From Apium graveolens (lineage: Eukaryota > Streptophyta > Magnoliopsida > Apiales > Apiaceae): a stretch of DNA of 64,000 nucleotides. The DNA is taken from contig NC_133657.1 in assembly GCF_009905375.1 (NCBI RefSeq), forward strand, positions 4,544,239 through 4,608,238. Direction: 5' to 3'. Shown piece after piece: positions 56,157-64,000 of this stretch; the stretch's first letter is position 1, and each line of letters starts with the position of its first letter. The position numbers and the translations under genes were made by a program. The notes beneath the pieces are model-generated. The model searched no databases. It saw only the letters and a program-made list of their open reading frames with translations, and was not told the DNA's origin.

Positions 56157-57610
56157 TTTCTAGGAATAGTTTCTAGTTTGTGTTAGGACTATTTTATGAT
56201 TCTGCTTTGTATTCATCCTCTTTATTTTTAATGAAAAATTTTAAGCTTCTTAGCTATTTTATTTGATTACTTGATTACTTTCTTGTTTGTGTGTGCTTAA
56301 ATGCTTTTACATGATATATCCAAATCAGTACTGCATGATAAACTTCGAATGTTTTTAATAATGCACGTGAATAAACTAATCTCTGTTTAAGTTCATGTGA
56401 TCATTTCAGTACAGATTGAGCACACTGCAGGAGGTAACTGTTGTTAAAGAAGAAATTTATGGAAGATTTAATTCTTAGTCAATAACGATTATTATCTTTG
56501 AGTGTTACGTTCTATTAAATCTTTGAAACTTTCTTTTTCTCATTAAGAGAGTTGTTCACACTCATTTCTTAACACTAAATATCTTAAATCTTAAATTTCT
56601 TCTCACAATTGAAACACTTGAATTCTTTTCTCAAATGTTGCCAAAAATCAAGTGACATAAGTCTTTAATTGTACTCACCATTCGGAAATAACATTTAGTT
56701 GGTTAGAGACTACTTGCTGAGATAGATCTTAATGATACTAACAGAGACACATAGGTTTCATCAGTTTTTACCGAAGACTCTATGATAGCTTTCAATAAAC
56801 ACATTCAAGTGTTAGTTTTTTGCAAGAAGAACAAGGTTTGAGATCATGGTACATGACAGTAACCTGATCAAATCCTCTCCAATTCAAATGGAGGTTCTCA
56901 TTATTGATGAACAACAACTGTCATAACCACAGTATCTACTGTGAGCTAAATTGTGTATTCACAAGGTATAAATACTGTTATTATTTTATCAACATTTATT
57001 CTAAATACTGATCTAGTTCTTTCAACATTTATTATATTTTTCATGATATAAATCATGTTGGTATGATTACTCCTAGACCTTATTCAAGGACTACCTCTAG
57101 TTGTATGACCACAAATCACCCTTCCTTAGCCACCTCTTATTTCTGCAGGACAATAGTTCTGAGCCTTTTTGTGTGAGATGTGTGAAAAAATTGAGAGAAA
57201 AACAGTATTTAAGAGAGGCAGGATCCTTCCTGGCAAAAGGAGAGGTAGATGAGAGATAGGATTTAGTAATCCTTGTAAGGAAGCTCTGACTATTAAAAGT
57301 CTTGAGATGTGTGGTGTGAGGAATAGTGAGACTACTTTAACGTTGTGTTCCCGAATTTAGGGTAGAAAATAAAATAATAGAAAATAACTAATTTTCCTTT
57401 CTCTGCTAATCTTTCCAAAAGTGGGAAGAAAATTTTGGAGACAAAAATGAAGAAAACTTCTTCCCAAATCTGCAGCTTTCTTTTCCTTTCTTTCATAAAA
57501 GTTATTCAGGAACAAGCTGAAGAAATCTATTCTTTACATTTCTTTTCTTTTTTCTCCAAAAAAAGTTTCTGAAACACAGTGTAAAAGAATAGAGAGATTA
57601 ATATTTATTT
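56157..57610 (+). other. Spacer before the env-like region of second copia element
   Basis: About 1.45 kb of noncoding, partly CT-rich sequence. GTATTTAAGAGAGG near 57204 is a weak TATA-like candidate. The N-terminal domain of the env-like ORF seen in the nested element is not recognisable here. Confidence 0.5.
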
Positions 57611-59330
57611 GCTATATGTTTGTAGGTGCTCAGAGTCCTAAAGAAACAAATGCTGAACAATAGTCTGTTGAACATCAAGAACACTCTGATACACCCAGGG
57701 CTATTAATCTCCCTGCAAATCTAAGTACTGATACTTTTTTGCAGTCCATACATTATTCTATTCCACCTCATAGTACAATCCCTATTTTTGTTGAAAAACA
57801 TTCCATTTACTCTACTTTACTATCACCTGAGGAAATCCATGTTGTTGCTGAAGATGTAGTAGCACAACAGTCCATTCATAAAGTTTCATTCATTTCAGAA
57901 TCACCACAGCATGTTACAGGAACTGAGGTTCTGGAAGTAAATCTCGAAACTCCAATTCATTTATCTACAATACTTGAAGATGTGGAGTTAACTGCTGAAG
58001 GTGTGGAAGCTTCTAAAGCTATTGGATCACATACTGCACAAATTTTTAAATCTATTCTACATGCCGAAGCTGATGATGAAGTTCAGCTATTAGTGCAAAA
58101 TCCGGTTGCTGTTGAAGAATCTAATGATTGCGAAGAAGCTAATGTTTCAAATGCTATTATAGATCCTGAGGATTATCTTTTCTTCCCTGAAGATATGCCT
58201 ATGCATGTGAGACAACAAAAACTGAAAGAGTTAGATGCTACAAAAGAAAAGGATTATTCTAATAATCTCTGGAATGCTCATTGAAAAGATAATACATATC
58301 CTATTTCCAGAATACAAGCTGTTGTACATCTGGAAACAGCAGAACAAAAGATTACAAATCTTGATATGTTGAATCATCTGAAAACATCAACTTTAGTTGT
58401 CAGATTCTTACACACAACTCATGAAGCAACTACTACTCAATTCAATCAGATTAAAGAATCTCTGATTGCTTCAAAGCTGACTACTCATCACTAAATTCAG
58501 AAACAAATTTCACCAAAAACTGCTAGACAAACTGCAATTGAAGCCAATCAAGCTAGATTGGAAGCTAAATAAGATCAAATGTCTGCTCAGCTTACAGAAG
58601 TACAAAATTCAATGGAGCTGATTCTTTTTATACTGCTTGGTGATGATGCCAAAAAGGGGGAGAAATTATTAAATCTAAATGCAAACAACTGTCATTGACA
58701 AGTACTGATGATGAAAATCCTGATGGAGGTAATAAGGGGGGACAGAAGGATAACAAAAGGAGAAAATGAAAGAAGAGTTAAAGATTTGACCGTGACTACA
58801 AAAATGCAAAAAATCTTCACAAGTCACAATTGTTGGTGATGAAGGCCAATGTATTCTGGAGATAGAAGTTGGTACTGAAGCAAGTCAATTTCTTCAATTT
58901 CTGAAAGACAACTCTATTCTACAAGGATCCAAAGATTCAATTATTTGATTCTGAGGAGAGTAGAAGAATATGTGCAAAAGAAAATCCAAGAGTTGATCTT
59001 GAACAACTAAGGCAAATAGAGGAAGACTTCAAGAATTTCATGAAGACAGCAAATGCTGATATTGCTGTTATTTCTCAAGTAATTTATGAAGATTATCCTT
59101 TAAACAGACCAACCAGAGGTGTAGTTATAAGGGAAATCAATCAAGCAGAATATCTCATATCACAAGTTACAGTAATTGCTGACTTGAAGCTTAAAGGAAA
59201 AGAGAAGATATTTTCAAAGTCTAAGCCAAAGATGTTGGAAAGAAGAAGAAGGAATATTATTGAAGTATTCTGAGCTGAGGAAGTGGTATTAACTTCTGAC
59301 ATTGCTCAAGTTAAAGAAGGAGTTTAGGAT
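57611..59330 (+). pseudogene. Env-like ORF remnant of second copia element
   Basis: Open from about 57679 to 58284 after one stop (SVEHQEHSDTPRAINLPAN, then acidic text to NNLWNAH), then many stops and shifts. The region near 58590-58665 reads QLTEVQNSMEL and DDAKKGEK, matching QLTEIQSSVEL and DAKKGEK in the nested element's env-like ORF. Near 59115 GVVIREINQAE and KGKEK match GIVIKERTHTE and KGKEK there. So this is the same gene, badly decayed. Function unknown. Confidence 0.6.
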
Positions 59331-59444
59331 GAAGAGTAAAGTCTGATATTCACTGAAGCAAGATTGAATATGCATACTTGATTCCTGCATTTAGATATTT
59401 TTGACATCATCAATTGGAACTTGTCCATATTTCCATAATGAACA

Positions 59445-59457
59445 AGTTGGGGGAGAT
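59445..59457 (+). other. Polypurine tract of second copia element
   Basis: AGTTGGGGGAGAT directly before the 3' LTR start; nearly the same tract as in the nested element. Confidence 0.85.
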
Positions 59458-59955
59458 TGTTAGGAGCAATTGATGATATCAAACAGAAACTATCAGAAAT
59501 ATCGACGGATGATGACTACATCGACGGATGATGATGACATCGACGGATAATGATATCAACGGATGATGATATCAACGGATGATGAATTCAATATTTGTCA
59601 CATCAGTTGGTCTTTGAGAAGGAAAAGAAAACAGGAACTCAAGGCGGTGAAGGACTTTATCTCAGAAGTAATTGTATAGGTTTTCTTGTTGTTAATAGAA
59701 TAGGATTCCTTATACATTGGTAGTTGTGCTCTATATAAAGCACATATTAGTTTCATGTTATAAGCATTGCGATATTGTTATATCGTTCGCATAACCTAGC
59801 AGGTCTCAAGGATATTTGTTCATCCTTTCGAGAGAGTACGTTTGTAATAAGTTTTTATCAGTTAATATAAAAAACTGTTGATTCTGTTGAAGTTTTGTCG
59901 AATTGATTGTATTAACTGTATTCACCCCCCTCTACAGTGGATTAAAGGCCTAACA
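59458..59955 (+). repeat. 3' LTR of second copia element
   Basis: 498 bp. The extra 37 bp relative to the 5' LTR are explained by five instead of three copies of the TCRACGGATGATGA unit (59501-59586). Confidence 0.9.
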
Positions 59956-59960
59956 AATGA

Positions 59961-60277
59961 TAATAACAAATACATAACATCACACAAGAATTTTAGTCAG
60001 TTTCGACCCTTTTGCCTAATGATCTACGCCATGTTCCTTTACCAATTTGGTAAGAGAATATATTATTAATCAATGAAATGATACGATTACAAGATTCAAT
60101 AATATATCTCACTTTATCCCTTATTCCTGATATTAGCTTGCTGATAACACCTGTTCCTTTGAGTGAATTGCCCTCTAAGCCATATACCAGACCTGTATAG
60201 CTTTGTATAGCAATCTAACTCCCTGAACCCTTGTTATGCAAGCTCAATTATTCAAAAACAAATGTTTATACCTCGAG

Positions 60278-60317
<40 letters not shown>

Positions 60318-60639
60318 GGGTATATGTTAGAACTCAAACTAAAAGATATTCAATGGAATGTGAATTTGTATTTTCTTACATGGTATGATATATATTTCGT
60401 GAATCAACATTAAAAAAAGTATACCCCAGAGTATTTATAGACTAAATTAACGTTCAAATATAATCACAATATTTTCGATCTTGAACAAGTCTCATGACTA
60501 ATTTGTTATTATTTAAATGTTAAGATAATCCTAAAAGACATTTAAACTAAAGATAAGATAGATTTGAAATCAATTTAGAATACTTCTATCTTTTGTTTAA
60601 AAATATTGATCTAAAAGAAAGTTATTTGAATAAATATAT
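59961..60639. other. No gene seen
   Basis: AT-rich DNA with a (TA)17 run at 60281-60314 and no supported ORF. Confidence 0.5.
60281..60314. repeat. (TA)n microsatellite
   Basis: Seventeen uninterrupted TA units. Confidence 0.95.
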
Positions 60640-61339
60640 GAGAAAATTGCACTTTGCACCCTCAAACAAAGTTGAAAAAACAATTTTGTATCAGAACTTT
60701 CGGAAATACAACTTGCACCTCTCAACTTCAACTTACTAATTCAGTATGCACCCTTTTGCAAATTATAATTAAAATAATAAGGGGTAAAAAGGGAACTTTA
60801 TTTTAAAATTAAATAAATTTTAGTTAGAATTTCAAAATTAAGTTAAAATATTTATAAAAATGATTTCCTGTAAATAAATATTAATATTGATCAGAATATT
60901 TTCATTAAATGCACTTTAAAATCATAACGACGTCAAAGACTTTAAAATGAAATAATTACATTAAATTAAATATATATAAAATATATATAAAAAAATATTT
61001 TGAATTTAATTTTGGTAGAATTATATAATTTTTGATATTAATAATATTACTAAAATTCAAAACTCAACTATATAATATTATTCAAAAAATTTAAAGATAT
61101 TATTTTATAGCTATAATAATAAATTCAATTTTTAATATAATCTGAAAAATAAAAAAATTAGTTTATTTAATATTTTACTGAAATTTCCATTCTACCCCTT
61201 ACTTTTTTTAATAATAACCGTCGAAGGGGTGCCTTCTGAATATGCGGGTTGAAGTTGAGGGTGCAAACTGAGTTTCCAATACTATTGATACACATTTGTT
61301 TTTGAAACAAAATAAGAGGGTGTAAAGTGCAATTTTCTC
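60640..61339. mobile_element. Mutator-like MITE, related in style to 27429-28797
   Basis: 700 bp. The left end GAGAAAATTGCACTTTGCAC and the reverse complement of the right end match with one change (GCACTTTACACC), and similarity extends inward (AACTTCAACTT near 60725 and AAGTTGAGG near 61252). It is flanked by a perfect 9-bp target duplication, TAAATATAT (60631-60639 and 61340-61348). No coding capacity. Confidence 0.8.
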
Positions 61340-61387
61340 TAAATATATTGTTAAACAATTTCCTATTAAATAGGGAATGATTTTTGT

Positions 61388-62216
61388 TTAAAGAGTTCTT
61401 GTCAACGAGTCGGATTTTGATCGGATTTGACTAAATCCATATCCATATCCATTTAAATTTGTTGGATCGAATTCAGATCGGATCAATTTCGAATTTTTAA
61501 TAACATAATCCATATCCAAATCCATTAAAATTTCGGATTATCGGATCGGACCTCCGGACCCATTTATTTTTTTTGAGACGAATAATAATAATTTAACACA
61601 ATTCAATAATAAAAAAAACTATATTATAGTCGAAGATGTTGTGAAAATTAAAAATATTTGAAAATATGTGAAAACTTTGAGTTTAAAATAATTATGAAAT
61701 AAATAAATAAGAATATTATAATGTAGTTTGAGAAAAATATGAAAATTAATTAGATATGACAATTTCATAAATTAAAATAGAGAAATTTTATGAATTGCGA
61801 ATAAAACGTTATGTATGAAAATAATTCGTGACACACATAATTCACTCATTAGAATATTATGACATGGACATGTGTTGTGAACAAGAAATTATAATATGAT
61901 AAAATAGTAGTTTGTGTGAAAATACAATAAAATCACTTTAAAAATAAGAATATTAATACATACAAAAGCAAATTATATTAATATAAAAGTAAATTATATT
62001 GATTTATTATAATTAAATTTTATTCATATATATAATTTATAAATATATAATTTTAGTAGTTCGGATCGGGTTTTTATCAAATCGGATGAGTGAGAATCCA
62101 TATAATCTTTATCGAACTGGATTATTATCGGATCAATTTCATTTTTATACAATCCATGTTCAACTATTAAGACTCGGGTCAAACCGAATCAGAACTCTGA
62201 TTCATTGACAAGCCTT
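61388..62216. mobile_element. Possible hAT-like non-autonomous element
   Basis: CTTGTCAACGAGTCGG at the left and its inverted form GATTCATTGACAAG at the right, with GGATCGGAT-type words just inside both ends (61480-61560 and 62060-62130). No clean target duplication found. Confidence 0.4.
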
Positions 62217-62429
62217 AGGAGCTCTAATATATTCAAACACTTAAAATATAAAATAGATTCATTACAAAACTCTTCTCTGTTAACTCTCTTTGAAAACCCC
62301 AAATCTTGATTATCTTTATGCATGAAACCTGTCAGCTTACTAACAATTCGTACTAGCTTGTTATAATCTGATATCCGTAAAGACATAATTTGATAAATAA
62401 TACCCTTTATTCCGTTTAATTTCATACAA

Positions 62430-62702
62430 TTTTTTTTTTTGATACGTACCTTTTAACTGTATATGTTTTAAAAATAGTAAAATTTTATAATATAAAAAAA
62501 TATACCCACTTGCACCTAGCAAAAAAAATATACCCAATTATATTTACTATATTTTTCCACTACACTCAATTTATACATTTAATATTAATCAATCTCATTA
62601 TTTTAGGCATTATTTACTTTTTTTTCACTAAATTACAATTTTTTTTAATTTCCGTACCACGGCTCATACGTATACTAATTAACGGGATGAATGGAGTATA
62701 TA
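62430..62702. mobile_element. Decayed Stowaway-like MITE
   Basis: Interior words (AAAAATAGTAAAATTTTATAATATAAAAAA) and the right end GGGATGAATGGAGTATA resemble the better copy at 63750. The left end is lost. Confidence 0.4.
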
Positions 62703-62901
62703 ATAAGCGCTTACTTTGATTATCTGCTGAAATGTTTTCATTAAAATATAGAGAGTATCAACTACTTATGCGTTGGTGTGTATTAATATATAAAAACGGG
62801 TTTTTATAGAATACATGTTCCTTTTTAATTTTTATTTACCAAAACTAAAAGAAAAAAATGATTTTTTAGGTCAAAATGCAAAAAAATACGTTTATTTAAG
62901 A

Positions 62902-63160
62902 CTCCCTCTCTCTACACTTTTCTTTTTGAGATGTCCATCTAATTTTTTATATTTCAAAACTTACCAAAAATAGTAAATAAGTCCTACCACTTTCCCTTTT
63001 TTTCCCTTTTCACATTATTTTTACTCCACTATCTCCTTTTTATACATTAACAATCAATGAGTCTCACTGTTTCACTTATTTTTCTTTTCTTTTTCCACTA
63101 TTTTATACATATTTATTAATGTCCGTGTCCAAACCAAATGTAAATAATTGAGCGAGGGAG
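62902..63160. mobile_element. Stowaway MITE
   Basis: Left end CTCCCTCTCTCTACAC and right end GAGCGAGGGAG followed by TA. The interior has the GAGATGTCCATCTAA...ACTTACCAAAAATAG text typical of this family. The left TA is mutated. Confidence 0.75.
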
Positions 63161-63162
63161 TA

Positions 63163-63747
63163 TACAATCTCTCGTGGCACGAAAACTGATGAGAGTAATA
63201 TTAGCTGGATCCTGATACCGATTATTGATTTTGAGGATGAAGCATGGGACAGGGAAAGTGTGACGTGGGCTGAAATGAGCAACTTGTTTGAGTAGACCAT
63301 AATGATGATGCCGACATGGAAAACTAGTGATTACAAAGCATCCACGTCATTTGTATGAGCAGTCCCTATGACATTATATTACAAGTGGATGTCATTTTGT
63401 AACACGTGTTTCTGACTCTACCAATCCCTACTTATCAAAACTTTCTTTGTAAATTAATTTTTTAATAGCTGAATTAATTATTATTTGCATCTGCGCTATA
63501 AATCTTTTGTGCATTTGAAACATACGTTGTGCTGTATACTTAGAAATGATTTTATTGATATTTTTGGAATTAGAAAGGCCGTATTAAATATTAGTTAGTT
63601 TTAATTATTGTAAGAGTTCATTTTTCATAATCTAATATGATTCATTTTTTGGGATTTTACACTTTTGATATGTCTGAAACCCAACAACATTTAAATAACT
63701 GAGTATATGCGAGTGGGGTTTCTGAATACTGGATTAACAATAATTTA
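63163..63747. other. No gene seen
   Basis: Mixed-composition DNA between two Stowaway copies, without a supported gene. Confidence 0.45.
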
Positions 63748-63749
63748 TA

Positions 63750-63990
63750 CTCTTTCTGTCCCTCTTATTTATTTACACTTTTATTTTTGGGATGTCCATT
63801 CGAATTGTTTACATTTCTAAAATATTCAAAAATAGTAAAGTTTTTATAATATAAAAAATAACTACATCCACTATTTCTCCCTACTATTACCGACTTTATA
63901 CACTTTTTTTTTAAGTTTACTCAACTACCTTATTTTTTTTTTAACCTTCATGCTGAACCCAAATGGAAACAAATGGGAGGGACGGAGAGA
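63750..63990. mobile_element. Stowaway MITE
   Basis: TA then CTCTTTCTGTCCCTC at the left and GGGAGGGACGGAGAG at the right, near the window edge. The interior matches the copy at 62902 (GGGATGTCCATTCGAATTG). The right-hand TA appears mutated. Confidence 0.7.
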
Positions 63991-64000
63991 TGTGATAAGA

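Larger units (their letters stand above)
48847..59955 (+). mobile_element. Second Sirevirus-like copia element, decayed
   Basis: 11.1 kb between direct LTRs (TGTTAGGA...GCCTAACA). Flanks AAAGA (48842-48846) and AATGA (59956-59960) agree at four of five bases. It has the same order as the nested element at 8971-22260: gag, PR, IN, RT, RNase H, spacer, small coiled-coil ORF, spacer, env-like ORF, purine tract. Nearly every gene is broken by several stops and frameshifts, so it is older than the nested element. Confidence 0.9.

Overview
The window is AT-rich nuclear DNA of a flowering plant, probably a eudicot. The evidence is plant-type LTR retrotransposons primed by initiator tRNA-Met, Stowaway, hAT-like and Mutator-like miniature elements, tRNA-derived SINEs, Helitron-like termini, and one intact intronless pentatricopeptide-repeat (PPR) gene. 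I cannot name the species. Almost everything except the PPR gene is mobile-element DNA.

Region 1-24232 is one long Ty3/gypsy chromovirus of Del/Tekay type on the + strand. Its 5' LTR runs off the left edge. The order is primer-binding site, an unusual leader ORF, a broken gag-pol with a chromodomain remnant, polypurine tract, and a 3' LTR of about 4.1 kb. That 3' LTR is split by a younger 13.3-kb Ty1/copia element on the - strand (8971-22260), flanked by the 5-bp duplication GTGCA. The younger element looks like a Sirevirus: gag with CCHC knuckles, protease-integrase-RT-RNase H, then a small coiled-coil ORF and a roughly 1200-codon env-like ORF. Each of these last two has its own TATA-like box. 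A second, more decayed Sirevirus-like element lies at 48847-59955 (+) with the same gene order.

Region 24233-32094 holds a small TRIM-like element, a non-LTR retro-insertion with 12-bp target duplications, a 1.37-kb Mutator-like element with a perfect 9-bp target duplication, a degenerate tandem array, and SINE pieces. The PPR gene is at 32095-34227. Downstream are a near-perfect 503-bp tandem duplication, a Stowaway MITE, a hAT-like MITE and a 2.6-kb AT-rich block bounded by two inverted Helitron-like ends. Region 40000-48846 is mostly unrecognised DNA with old transposon remnants, a copia RNase H fossil and a SINE with 19-bp target repeats. Region 59956-64000 holds a second Mutator-like MITE and several Stowaway copies.

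The most interesting signal is in the chromovirus. Both LTR copies carry a short ORF whose N-terminus resembles the histone H3 tail (TARKS in one copy, TAHKS in the other). A well-formed splice donor in that ORF and a splice acceptor in the leader would join it in frame to an acidic, Ser/Asp/Glu-rich leader ORF. That would be a candidate spliced accessory protein of a retrotransposon that also carries a chromodomain. It rests on reading alone. The second interest is the pair of Sirevirus accessory ORFs with apparent private promoters, conserved in layout between two divergent elements.
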